Source: Paramecium sonneborni
Taxonomy: Eukaryota; Ciliophora; Oligohymenophorea; Peniculida; Parameciidae
NCBI GenBank assembly: GCA_905182985.1
Contig: CAJJDN010000065.1
Span: forward strand, 152,522-216,521
Reading direction: 5' to 3'
Length of the DNA stretch: 64,000 nucleotides
Each line of letters starts with the position of its first letter. The first letter of the stretch is position 1. This document shows positions 1 through 12,899 of this stretch, in pieces. The notes below the pieces were generated by a model. The model saw only the letters and a program-made list of their open reading frames with translations, did not search any database and was not told the DNA's origin. Position numbers and translations under genes: made by a program.

Positions 1-393
1 TTAAATTGGTTATAATATAAAAGAACCTGTCCTGAATGTAGATATCATATAAATAGAAATTTTTTATCAGAAAAAGATTTGTTTGCTGAATCAATGATTT
101 CAGAAGTTTAAATAGAGTGTTTAAGATGTGAAAATTGGAGAGGACATTTGAAGAATTTTAAGAACCATATTACAAACTAATGTTAATTTGTGACTAAATT
201 TATTGATATCTAGGAAGATGTAATAGAGATAGAAGATGACAATTAATTTAAATCGCATTCAATTAACATTGAGTTGGAATCATTGTAATAATGTTCCCAA
301 AAAAATTTTTAGCAGGATAGTGAAATTGAAGAATAAATAATATTAACAAATTAAGTTAGTGATATTATTTATTAAATTTCATATTAAATTTGA
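1..393 (+). CDS. RING/TRAF zinc-finger protein, 3' part (redundant copy)
   Basis: This is the 3' part of the RING-finger gene that is complete at 1017-1577. It is cut by the window start, and the base sequence matches 1185-1577 at a constant offset of 1184. It encodes the second half of the RING (C-P-E-C-R), the following Cys/His cluster and the acidic, Gln-rich tail, and ends at TGA 391-393. Because the copy runs to the single N at 605, it is best read as the tail of one contig overlapping the head of the next, not as a second gene. Confidence 0.8.
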
Positions 394-604
394 TAGAATA
401 AAATTTAAAATAATTATATATATTTAATTGTGTCATTATTAATATGAAGTATTTTTGGAATTATTACAACACATTTCGATGCAATTTGAACATGATAATT
501 TGTGTGATGCAGTGGATTTAATTGAAGAAGTAGAACTAAAAACTAAATAATTATATATACTTTATTGTTTATTAACTCTTTTTATCTTTTGAGCCTTAAA
601 CATT
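1..604. repeat. Direct copy of 1185-1788 (unmerged contig overlap 1)
   Basis: Bases 1-604 repeat 1185-1788 without any length difference, and the copy stops exactly at the N at 605. If the left contig end overlapped the right contig head (606-1788), the overlap would be 1183 bases and the copies would be offset by 1184, which is the offset observed. The first 579 bases of the overlap would lie left of this window. Confidence 0.93.
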
Positions 605-605
605 N
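605..605. other. Single-N contig join
   Basis: One N separates two contigs whose ends repeat each other. It does not represent real missing sequence of known size. Confidence 0.95.
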
Positions 606-830
606 ATAATAATCTAATTTAGGCTTACATTATTGATTAATCATAAATGTGGAGTACCTTTTAAGATTTTTGAACAAAAAGGTTTTGATAAAGATTTTTA
701 ACATCTTAAATTATTTGTTGAAGGTTTATAATTCTATAGATTTGACATTTAAAAAGAATTAAAAATTAATGAAAAGATAGCTATTCAAATTAAAGAATTT
801 GCAATTTTATAAGTAGGATTAACAAAATGA
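606..830 (+). CDS. C-terminal end of an unknown protein
   Basis: From the contig start an open frame runs for 74 codons in the ciliate code and ends with TGA 828-830. Its composition is protein-like (for example K-I-F-E-Q-K-G-F and A-I-Q-I-K-E-F-A-I-L) and it is followed by an AT-rich spacer before the RING gene. The 5' part is missing because the contig starts inside the gene. I do not recognise the family. An intron end could lie at 620-622 (..TTTAG), in which case coding would begin at 623. Confidence 0.5.
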
Positions 831-1016
831 TTAAGGGATTTTAAAGATCAATTTTTTAGAAATATTTGGAGTAATAAAAAATAATAGACACTGGAAGGGA
901 AAAATATAATAATCTATCTAAAATAATTAGAAAAATAATCAAAATAAGAAAAAGTTAAATAGTTAGTTTGATTGATATTAATTTCAATTTTTGTATATTC
1001 AATAGTAATTAAAATA

Positions 1017-1577
1017 ATGAATAAACCTCGTTAATTTAGAATATCTAATGAGCAATCCTATCCTATAAGTCCTCATTTATTTTGTACAATATGTAGAGAT
1101 GTTTTTTATAAACCATTGAGAGTATCTTGTGGGTAGATTAGTTATAATTAATAAATTAGGCATACATTTTGTGGATCTTGTATTTTAAATTGGTTATAAT
1201 ATAAAAGAACCTGTCCTGAATGTAGATATCATATAAATAGAAATTTTTTATCAGAAAAAGATTTGTTTGCTGAATCAATGATTTCAGAAGTTTAAATAGA
1301 GTGTTTAAGATGTGAAAATTGGAGAGGACATTTGAAGAATTTTAAGAACCATATTACAAACTAATGTTAATTTGTGACTAAATTTATTGATATCTAGGAA
1401 GATGTAATAGAGATAGAAGATGACAATTAATTTAAATCGCATTCAATTAACATTGAGTTGGAATCATTGTAATAATGTTCCCAAAAAAATTTTTAGCAGG
1501 ATAGTGAAATTGAAGAATAAATAATATTAACAAATTAAGTTAGTGATATTATTTATTAAATTTCATATTAAATTTGA
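1017..1577 (+). CDS. RING-finger / TRAF-type zinc-finger protein
   Basis: Predicted 177-residue protein, probably an E3 ubiquitin ligase. A 27-nt intron at 1133-1159 (GTAG..TTAG) must be removed: only then does the RING spacing C-x2-C-x10-C-x-H-x2-C-x2-C followed by C-P-E-C-R appear. A second Cys/His cluster (C-L-R-C, then H..H..C) resembles the TRAF-type finger that often follows a RING. The tail is acidic and rich in Gln. The intron length is a multiple of three and it has no TGA, so an unspliced mRNA would stay open. The stop used is TGA 1575-1577; a coding-like stretch in another frame (about 1630-1776, with L-E-L-L-Q-H-I-S) could be a further exon, so the C-terminus is uncertain. Confidence 0.8.
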
Positions 1578-1789
1578 TAGAATAAAATTTAAAATAATTA
1601 TATATATTTAATTGTGTCATTATTAATATGAAGTATTTTTGGAATTATTACAACACATTTCGATGCAATTTGAACATGATAATTTGTGTGATGCAGTGGA
1701 TTTAATTGAAGAAGTAGAACTAAAAACTAAATAATTATATATACTTTATTGTTTATTAACTCTTTTTATCTTTTGAGCCTTAAACATTA

Positions 1790-3611
1790 GTTTATTCTTC
1801 TTATCTATACTTTTCAAAAGTAGTAATATTTCTAAATAAATTATCCATCTAAACATAGATTAAATATGATAGAGGAAATAAAAACAGGACACATATTATT
1901 AAAATAGATGATTGAACACATTTTTTTGAAATATTTAATGCTTCTATATTAATAACATAATTAAACCATGGATAATGATGATTTGGTAAATAATTATTAT
2001 AATCATCCTTTAAAAAAATAGAATTCAATATAATAAGATGAATTAAGTTTATAAAGACGGTTAAAATAAAACAAATAAAAAATGGATAATTTTTAGCTCC
2101 TATCTTAATTAAAAATATAATTATTTACACAATTATTTAACCAAGGACAATGATGATCATAAACAATAACACATCTTGAACAAAATTCACAATGTCTTGA
2201 TCTTAAAGGTTTATGTATCTAACAATCTGGACATAATTCCCAAGGTTCATATTAAGTAAGAAGTGAAAATAATTATCTTGAATCATTATTTTTTTAAATA
2301 TATCCTGGATTAATAAACATAGTCATAAAGTAAAAAATCAATCCAATTAAAAATGAGGTAAGAAGGAACTTTGCATTTACCTTGTTCGAATATTTAAGAA
2401 TTCAAATAGACAATTATTTGTTTCCAATATTTAATAGATTATTTCGTATTCATTTTCTAATGCTGTTTAGGCTGGAGTTTAATTCCTTTTGTCTCTAATA
2501 TTTTTTTAACTTCCTTTATATAATAATTTTTTAGCAATTCTTTGATTTCCAGTCATTGCTGCTAAATGTAAAGGTGTCATTCCTTCAGTATCTTATTAAT
2601 TTATAATATTTTTGCCATCCTTACTTTTTTATAACCAACTTAATAAAAATTAAACAGCAAACTCACTTCCATAATTAGTAGCCCAATGTAAAGGTGTTCC
2701 TCCTTTCTCATCTTATTCAGTATAAGATAAACCTTGCAAATAAAGCCAAACCATTGCTGATACTTAATCTCCTTATGCTGCAATAGAAAGAGCATTTGAC
2801 CTTAATCATTTTTTACTTATAGATCTGCTCCAAATTTTTTTAAAATTTCTAAAGTTTATATAGATCCAACATATGCAGCAAAATGTACTACTGTAAATGA
2901 ATCATTATTTTTTTTATTTAACCACTATTTAAATTCTTCAATTTTTGAATTACTCTTTTCATAAATTAAGATTTTCTCAACAGCAATTTGTAAGTTTTTA
3001 AAGCATGATATATGAAGTAGAGTCTGTTATTTTTAATCATAAATTTCACTTAATTTCGGCTTAGGAGATATTGTATTAAAATGATCTATAATTGCTAGAA
3101 TTTCTTAGACTTCTTATTCTTATACAGACTTTAAAAGTAGATGGCATTTTTATTCGATACTCATTAATGCCAAAGAATTATATAATTCTTAAAGAGAAGG
3201 CTACAATTATATTAATTTCTACATGTTTTCAATTTATTAATGCAAACTAACTTCAAGTATTGATTTTTTCAATTAACTTAAAGCCCCATCATAAAAAGAT
3301 GATTTTCTATTTTCTTTTTATCCATCTTAACTAAGCTTTCTATCTAAAAGAGGTTATCTCTTTATGGATATAGAACTATCTTAAAATTCAATTTCATTTT
3401 CTTCATGGAATAAATATTATTTTATAAATTCATTTCCATTTAATTAATTATGGGGTATCCATTAAGTTTACAGACATGTCTAAATGAAATCAGAACTTTT
3501 ATTATTTTTTTTTCTCTTCTTCTTTTCTATTTTATATGGTTCTTATCTATTAGTGTATCAAAATTCTTAAAAACTTAACATAAAGTTTAATGTTAAATCT
3601 TTTGAATGCAT
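1790..3611 (-). CDS. Ankyrin-repeat DHHC palmitoyltransferase
   Basis: Membrane protein S-acyltransferase of the HIP14/Akr1 type. The start is ATG 3609-3611, which joins to the body across a 33-nt intron (3547-3579). After a Lys/Gln-rich N-terminus come ankyrin repeats (N-A-L-S-I-A-A-Q-G-D; T-P-L-H-W-A; T-P-L-H-L-A-A), TM segments with an N-P-G-Y motif, then the Cys-rich domain C-P-D-C-x9-H-C-x2-C with [12 protein letters not shown], where a 25-nt intron (2104-2128) splits the motif, and a T-T-x-E motif near the end. Two reading-frame breaks, near 2793 and near 2361-2372, interrupt conserved text; the first has an alternative 23-nt intron explanation that would delete an ankyrin helix. No clear stop was found, so the 3' end near 1790 is approximate; it converges on the RING gene. 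Confidence 0.78.
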
Positions 3612-3925
3612 TTAACAATTCAAATAATAAAATAATTCAGGTCATGATGATGGCAAAAACATTTATTAATATTAACATACTTATTCTTTTAATAAATTTT
3701 TATTGCAAAAAATACTTTATTTCATTTATCTTACAAAAATTTTTACTCAAAGTAAATTCTAAATTAATTAAAACACTATCAAAATTATCATTTATATATT
3801 CAAATATATAGTTACTTAGTAACTAATTTTTTGTTTAACATTCTTTCTAAATAGAGCCTTATCATTATCTATATTTTCATAATTAAAGTGACAAATTTAA
3901 ACATATTTAATAATTTATTTCTAAC

Positions 3926-6900
3926 ATGAATACTTAAAATTATGTTGATAACCAATTTTAAGATAGTAATATACAAGAACCAAATAACTCTATTAATAGT
4001 AAGAGATAAAGAAATAGTTCAAGAGTAAAATCACCTGAAAAACAATTAGATTAAATTAATAAACTTAAGTCATAATCAATGCAAATTTAGAACTCTAGTA
4101 AGAAAAGACCTTCTAAGAAAAAGCAAGGCAAAGTGCTTTCTCTAATGAACACAACAAAAAAATCGTTTTATCCAACTTAATATAAAAATTCTAAACAATC
4201 AATTTAATCATTAACTTCAACAAATCGAAAACATAATTTTAAGAATAATGATATAAATTAAAGTCAAACAGTATTTAAAAAATAACAATCTAAGGTAGAG
4301 AATATTCAAGACAATACAATTAAATTATAAATAAAACAATAAAATTTATAAAAGAATTAGCTTAAATAATCAATACCGAAAAAAGAAGATAATATTTAAG
4401 AATAATAAAATCAGACTCATAAAAAGTCAAATGATTTATATATGACTTTAAAGAAAGCCTAAAATTCTATAAATGCAAAAAATTATGAAATTTAGATATT
4501 ACAAGAATAAAAAAAAAAGTAATTATAAAATTAGAATTAGAATAGAGAATCAAGTTAAATTAGAAGAGTTGAAATAAAAGATAGTTACAAAGAATAAAAT
4601 ATTAGATTAAAAAAGCAAATCACCCAAAAAAGGAAAAAAGAAAATGAAAAAATAAAAAAGAAATCCAGCTAATATTCAAAATCAAGCCGATTAGAGTAAA
4701 TAAGAAATTTTATAACCTAATTTCTTAAAAACTGTAGATTTATATAATGTTTCTTTGAAAAGAAGAAGATCTTCATCATCAAAATTAAACGAAAAAAAAG
4801 CAGAAAATAATTAATAATAATTTGATAAATTGCATCATCATAATGATAATGATTTAATACTAAATAATGAAATTGATGCTTTTTTTAGGAAATACTCTCC
4901 CACTTTATATTTATAAAAAATGATAAAAAAATTAATTCTACTGTTTTAAGATTCTTAAAGCATAAACACAACTTTGTCTGATTTTAATTTTAAACTTCTA
5001 ATATATCAAAGCATGTAATAAGCTGTAATGAAAATATAAAAGGCTTGGAAATAATTTTATTAAAGATTAAAATAAAAAGGTTAAAGAATTTATTAAATAG
5101 AAATTAAAAGATTAATCTAAAAAAATTATAAATCTTTATTTAATGATTAAACATAGAAGAAATCTTACTAAAATTAGATTAATAAAGTATTAAAATAAAA
5201 AGTACCAATATAAATAGTAGGAAGTAAATAGTAAATAAATTAATAATAAGAAGAGTAAGATAATGTTAAGATTAAAAACTTAAAGCCTAAATAAATAATA
5301 GAAGATTAAAGAGTAATTAATAAAATTCCTTTAGTTATAGAAAATTAAACAGATTTTTAAATTTGTCAAAGCAATTAATTGAGCAACTCATAAAGTATTT
5401 AGAATGCTTCACAATTTGAACAAACAAATATGGTAGATGAAATTTAAAATTAATTGAATGGATGGAAATTTAATTTAGATACTTATGATAATGATTAAAA
5501 AAAGAAAATAGCTATGAGAAACTTAAAAAAACAAATGAAACATGCAATAATTTCAATTATTAAGACTTAACTATCCAAATTTAAGATAAATTCTCAATAA
5601 TCTGAGCATTCTTTTGATACAAAATTGAGATATTCTTAAGAATTAAGTTTTGAAAAAAACTTTAATTAATTAAGAAAGAAAGTTAAAGCTTTTTAAAATT
5701 AAAGTGAAGTTAGATTAATTTAATCATCTAAAGATTAAACAACAGAAATTAGTAAATCATCATTATTAGTATTATAATCTTAATTGATGAAAAAAGAAAC
5801 AGAACTTTTAAATATGAGAGAAGAAGCTATATAATTGAGATATTTGACTGAAATAAAAAAAATTGAGAATGATGAAACAAAGAAAGGAGATTTAAATATT
5901 TGGTTAAAAAAAGAATTAGAAGATTTATAGATTACTAGATAGTACATTGAATTAAGTAAAAAAAAAGAAGCAAGTGCTATGAAAAAGATTTAAAGAGATT
6001 TAATGATTGCATCAAGTTTTGATGAAAACAATTCAAAATTGATAAGTCTTAAATAAAAAGTAGATGAAAGATTAAGTAATTTAAAAAAATCAAAATAAAA
6101 TTAATCTGAAATAAAAATTTTAAATTTAATAAATGTACAATCTGAAAATGAATTAGAAAAACTTGAAGAGACTTAATCTGAAGATTTCGATTAAGAAAAA
6201 TAGATTGAACAAAGATAGTTACTTAATGAAGCTATTATTGAGCCAAATTAAGAAATGAATATGGAAGAGAAATTAGATTATATAGCAAACGAGTTAATGA
6301 ATGAAGTATTTGAAAATCTAACAGAAGGTAAAAATAAATAATATTTTAGAATTGTTAAATAAGCAAGATTAATTTGGATTATTAATTTAATAGTTTTCAC
6401 CATCTATGTCTTAAATACCAACATCAATACTTGAGATTAGATATTATCTTCATAATTTTTTTGATTATATATTACCTCAATATGGTGAAGAGATTGTAAA
6501 AAAGATAAATATTCCTTATGGATATTCTCCATAAAAAAGATTAGAATTATTTTATGGCAATTATTGTTAAAATAAAATAGATTAAGATTATGTTAATTAT
6601 GTGATGTTGGATTAATATTTTTTTGAATATGAATTTTATCGCCTTTAAGAAAATGATTTTTCAAATATGAATCATGTTTCAAAAGCATTAAAAGAACTTG
6701 AACATATTCATAATAGAGCTATTTTTGATGCATGTAATGAAATATTGAATACCTTTAGACCATATTATTACTGTAAATTATTATTTATTCATATCATAGA
6801 AAATGGAGAGCCTTATCCTTGGGATACTAGAACTCCACATTAAGAGATTAAATGTGAAGATTTTTGTGATATTTTGAGTAAAATGGAATCTAGAATAATG

Positions 6901-7270
6901 AAGTTTGCTAATTGCTTATGTGGATTTTTACCAATCGAAGAAGAATATTAAGTTCCAAGAGAGAAATAAGTGATTTTAGAAGCAAAGAGTTCAGAAATGA
7001 TGATATAACAAATGAATGCTCAACAGAATCCAGAATTATATGATTCAGATTTTTAATATTATTATGATCCAATCATATAGATAAGAGAATAAAGAGTCAA
7101 TAAAATGTTGATTTAAGATGTAAATAATTATTTATATAAAAAAGATGTAAGAAGATGAATTTAGATGGAATTTAGCATCAGATGATAAATTAGAGCTTTT
7201 GATGGAAATAGGAGATATGGTATTTGAATAATGTATAGATGAATTTATATAAGATGCAATCTTATTATGA
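3926..7270 (+). CDS. Large Lys/Gln-rich coiled-coil protein
   Basis: Spliced length 1091 residues with introns at 4519-4540 (22 nt), 6328-6349 (22 nt) and 7120-7144 (25 nt); all three restore one continuous frame to TGA 7268-7270. The N-terminal third is basic and low-complexity (K-S-P-K-K-G-K-K-K), the middle has long charged heptad-like stretches, and the last 300 residues look globular, with aromatic-rich text and an ending D-E-F-R-W-N-L-A-S-D-D. Such a layout (disordered, coiled coil, compact C-terminal domain) is common in centrosomal and cytoskeletal proteins, and the C-terminal domain is vaguely like the DUF4378/CEP350 type, but I do not recognise it with certainty. Confidence 0.7.
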
Positions 7271-7469
7271 TTATTTTGAGTTATAAAATTAATCCAATTT
7301 TTTAGTTTATTATCTTATCATATTTTTATATACAATATAATAAACAGTATCATATTGAATATAAAAAGGATAATATTTTTTAATAGAAGGAGAAAGTAGA
7401 ATAGCTATTTCATAAAAATAATTAATTCAGACAGAAAAATAAATATATATATTAATTTTATTAACTGTC

Positions 7470-8619
<1,150 letters not shown>

Positions 8620-8632
8620 TTAGTTTTAATAA

Positions 8633-11600
8633 ATGAATTAAGAAGAATCAATTGCTTTTCTATATAAACGATTTTAAAAGTATTAATAACTTCATCCATT
8701 TGAAATATCAGATAATGTTATAGAAAAAATTGAATCTTTATATTAGGATCTTGCATTTAATAAAGATTTAAGCTAATTAAAGGTGACTAGGGAAAACAAA
8801 GAAAATATATTTAGACAAACCATTCGCATTTATATGTTTCAACCAAAAAAGACAGGCTAAATTGATATCAGAATTAAAGATGAATCATTTTGGAAAACAA
8901 GATAATTAACAATAGATATTGATCTATGTGAATTGATTATATAGACTCAAAAAGAAATCATTCTTAATTTACGTTTCTTTTAAATCTAAAATCCCATTTA
9001 AGATAATAAGAGATACAAATTTTTACTTTTGCACAAGTCTCTCTCTCAAAACTTTTGGTTTGCAGATGACGATAAAAATTATGTTAATTAATGGTTTAAA
9101 GATATTAATTAATGTATTACTTAGGGTAAATAAGGAATTAGATATGAAACTATGACAGTTGAACCTATGGCTAAAGATATTAATATAGAAATATTGAAAA
9201 GATTGGATCGAGAAAGAATAAATTTCAACCAAAATTTGTTCTTTTCTTAAGAAGTTACACAATAAAAACATTATTCTATCATCTAATTAGATAATCAATC
9301 AGAATTTTAAAAATAATAAAATCTTAATTAAGTTGATAAATAAAAAATAACATTTCTGCAGTAACCTCTAAGTGAATCAACTATTATACCTTAAATTTAA
9401 GATAATCATAAAATTATTCAAATAGATTAACCTGAATTATCTATTATCTTTGAAGATCTTAAAAATAAATTAAGTTATGATTATTTGATGGACGAATCTT
9501 AATTCAATCTATATTTATTCTAAGATAGCATAAGAATCATGCAAAATAAATATGATAGTAAAAATTTCAGAGTTTATCTACCAATAATTGATGCTACTCT
9601 AAGTGGGATAGTTATGGCTCTATTTGACACAAAAACACAAACAAAATGGAATAAATAAATTCAAAATATTGAGTAATTAGAAAATTTAGGTCTTACAACT
9701 GTAAAAATTAAAGAGACAAGATTACCTTATGAATACTTTTATCAAACAAGAATTTTCACCTATTTAAGATAATTTTATTTCAAAAATAATGCAATTTTTG
9801 TTATTGAAAAATCGAATGATAAAAGTAGCAGTAATATAAATTGGAACATTTGTGCTGTGTTTCTATTTCAAAATATTCCTAAACTATTCATTGTAGATAC
9901 AAAAATAATTAATGGTGGATATATAACTTAAAATTAAGACATATAATTAACAATTTAATATTTAAAAGAATATGCTCATTTAATTTCATATGTTATGGAA
10001 TTAAAATTGTAAACATAAACTCCTCAATTTATTTTAGATTTAATTAGTATTTATGAAAATTATCCTGCTAAATCTAAAAAAACTTAATAATTAGTTAATA
10101 AAGAAAAAGTTGCAGAATTTGTTGAGAATACTGCAGTAAATAATTATATGCATAAATCGTAACCATAAATATAATAGAAAGAAGAGAATGAATTGATTAC
10201 ATAGGATTCTCTATAACATGTGTAATTTAAATAAAAACATTTACCAAGATTTCAGAATAATTATGATTCTATGTAATCAAATTTAAATTAGATTAGAATT
10301 TAAGATGGTACATTAATTAACTAATAAACGTAAGAAGCCATAATTAATTAAGAATAAACAATAGAACAAAAATAAGTTTTAGATGTTGATATAGTTAATA
10401 AAATAGTTAGTGGATAAAATGAAAAAATAAATATTGAATAGAAGATATCATCAGAGAATGTGAAAGATGTTTAACAATAAAATTTTGGAGATGGCTCTAA
10501 TAGTGATATTGAATTAGATGATGAATTTATGCATTAAGATATTCGACCTGAATGGGAAAAATCATAATTGATCCTAAATTAGGATGAATTTTATAAGGAA
10601 TTGTTGAGCTTTGTTTAAAAATGTTAAATGTGGAATTCTTAATTGCATCCTTATATAACTACAATAAAAGAGGAAGATTAATAATATGAATAAATTAAAG
10701 AGATAGAGGGTTAGCATTTCTTTTATAAAGATGAATGGTAATTTGATAATAAAAAAGGTTATCTAAAATTTGTGAATACTAAAAAGTTGGAAGCTTAGAA
10801 AAAAGTATTTAGGTATATAATAAGCAAAATAGGATCAAATCTTTTAAAAGGTAAATCAATACTAAGTGTATCTCTGCCAGTTTATGTTTTTGAAAAGAGA
10901 ACAAATTTATAAAGATTTGGGGAATCTTTTTCTTATGCTCCCCAAATCCTTGAAAATATTCCAAATGATCCAGTATAATAGATGGCATCAGTAATGGCTT
11001 TTTCACTTTCATTCACTATTCTATATTTGAATTTAGAGAAACCATTCAACCCAATTCTAGGAGAAACTTGTTAATTATGGATAAAGGGATGTCCAGTTTA
11101 TTTAGAATAGATAAATCATCATCCTCCAATTGCAGCATTTATTATGTATGGTAGAGGTTACAAAATATATGGTAATATTGAATCAACAGCCAATATTGGG
11201 GTTAATACAGTAACAGGAGGAAATGAGGGTAAAATAGTAATAGAATTTAGTCATAATAAGATAGAATACAGTTATTGTAAGGGATATGTAAGTGGTATTA
11301 CTATTGGGGATCGTTATTTTTATACTGAAGGACAATAGTTATATATTGATTATGAGAATGAAAATATAGGGGAGTTGTATTTCAATCCCTAAAAAAAGGG
11401 AAAAACTCAATATGATTATTTTGAAGGAAAAATATTCTCAGTGAATCAAAGTATACTTTAAAAGTACAAAAAAGATGGCAAAATTAAAATGGCTAACCAA
11501 TAAGCATAAGTTTTAGCTGAAATAGAAGGAAAGTATTAAATCTTTAGAAATAATATTTTAGTTGGTAGTAAGAACAAGTTATGAAATTAAATGGAAAAAC

Positions 11601-11781
11601 AATTTTTAATTTGATGAAAGATTTTCCATTCAAGTGTAAACCTGAAAGATATCCGCTAGCTTCAGATTCATCATATAGAGAAGATTTAATTGGATGGTAA
11701 TTGGATGATTTTGATTTATCTATGAAATATAAGGAAATCTTGGAGGATAAATAACGAAAAGATCGAAAACTTAGAAAATGA
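8633..11781 (+). CDS. PH-START-ORD oxysterol-binding-protein-related protein
   Basis: Predicted lipid-transfer protein of 1039 residues. An N-terminal PH-like region ends with F-W-F-A-D..W-F-K-D-I-N; a middle region (roughly residues 300-460) has a START-like pattern (K-W-N-K-Q-I..N-L-G-L..T-R-L-P-Y-E-Y-F); a Gln-rich linker follows; the C-terminal third is an OSBP-related domain with K-P-F-N-P-I-L-G-E-T and the signature E-Q-I-N-H-H-P-P, ending R-E-D..K-Q-R-K-D-R-K-L-R-K. A 29-nt intron near 11536-11564 joins I-E-G to N-W-Q and gives a spliced length divisible by three. The start at 8633 is the only early ATG in frame, but it lies 13 nt from the PKA stop, so transcription must start inside the neighbouring gene's 3' end, or the true start is further in. 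Confidence 0.85.
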
Positions 11782-12022
11782 GTATTATTTATTTGATTAA
11801 TAATATAGATTTATTAAATTATAATCAATTTATATTAGAATTTCTTATTAATAATTCTTTTTAATTTCAGATTTTTATTTATTATATTAAAAGTTATATA
11901 ATATAAATCTAAAACCTTCTCAGATAATTATTTCCTCAAGATTGATTTGTGTGTAAAGCTAAATTAGAGTAATCCATTTGAAGTGATAAAAATTTAAGTA
12001 TAAAAAATGAATTTTAATCTAT

Positions 12023-12880
12023 ATGAGAATCAGAGAAATACTTTAAAAAGCAAAACAGAAATTTAAATATACCGATTACTTTACCCTTTCAAGTTAACCC
12101 ATATTTTATAAAAAAAACAAAATGCATTTTTTCTAAAATAAATAACATATTATTGCAAATAAATTAGGATTGTAGGTTATGAATCCATTGATATCAGATA
12201 AGTTAAAATTGGAATGCTAACATTTTTTAATGGTTGGGAACTTACAGTTTTTTAAGCTTGGAATTTTCCTAATTCTTTAGAAATCAGAATTGATAGATAG
12301 AGAGACTGGACAATTTAATTTAAACTTCAAAACAAAAAGTGATATATTTAATAGTTATTCAAATAGTATATTAGGAACTTTAATAATATTACAATAATAC
12401 TCCATATTGAATACTCAAAGGTATTTATTATAATGTTAAAAATGTAGAAAAATTGTAAATGTATGTTTGAAATTTTCTCAAACATCAATAGATGGTTTTA
12501 TATATAGAGAGATGTACTTATGAACTCTTTTTTATAACTTGAGATTTGAGTGACTAAAAATTACATAGAGTTTACCAGAATCTAGTAAGTCTTTTATCGG
12601 ATTTAATATTTGGCACAAGAATAGCAACCATGATTCTTTTAATATAATAAATATTAGATTATGGTAAGTAGGAAATGCTGATCTTATTATAAGATGGAGA
12701 TTATTGTTATTATAAAAAAGCATTAAAACTTAAGAAAGATTGAAAAGATTACTAATAAGATATTAATGGATAATAGGAAAAGTGTGTGAGTATTTGAGAC
12801 TTGCATTTGTTATGTAGGAATGCTTGAAATAAATATTTGAATTAATATATTAACTATATAAGTACATTTCAAAAATTTGA
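12023..12880 (+). CDS. Unknown protein, 263 residues
   Basis: An open frame starting M-R-I-R-E-I-L-Q-K-A continues to TGA 12878-12880 if two introns are removed: 12514-12550 (37 nt, long for this genome) and 12706-12734 (29 nt). The spliced length is divisible by three. The product is rich in Leu, Ile and Gln with several hydrophobic stretches, some long enough to be membrane-associated, and a C-x2-C pair (L-Q-C-Q-K-C). I do not recognise the family. The stop lies 19 nt before the next start codon on the same strand. The 241 bases upstream (11782-12022) hold no convincing gene. Confidence 0.55.
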
Positions 12881-12899
12881 GAGTGTAATATAAATATAA

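Noticed and set aside
3590..3811. Open frame on the plus strand read in the standard code
   Set aside because: Low-complexity Ile/Asn/Leu text overlapping the start of the DHHC gene on the other strand; no conserved features. Chance ORF.
4519..4540. Apparent frameshift in an A-run of the coiled-coil gene
   Set aside because: A 22-nt intron at this place restores the frame through to the end, so no indel is needed. The same happened at 7120-7144.
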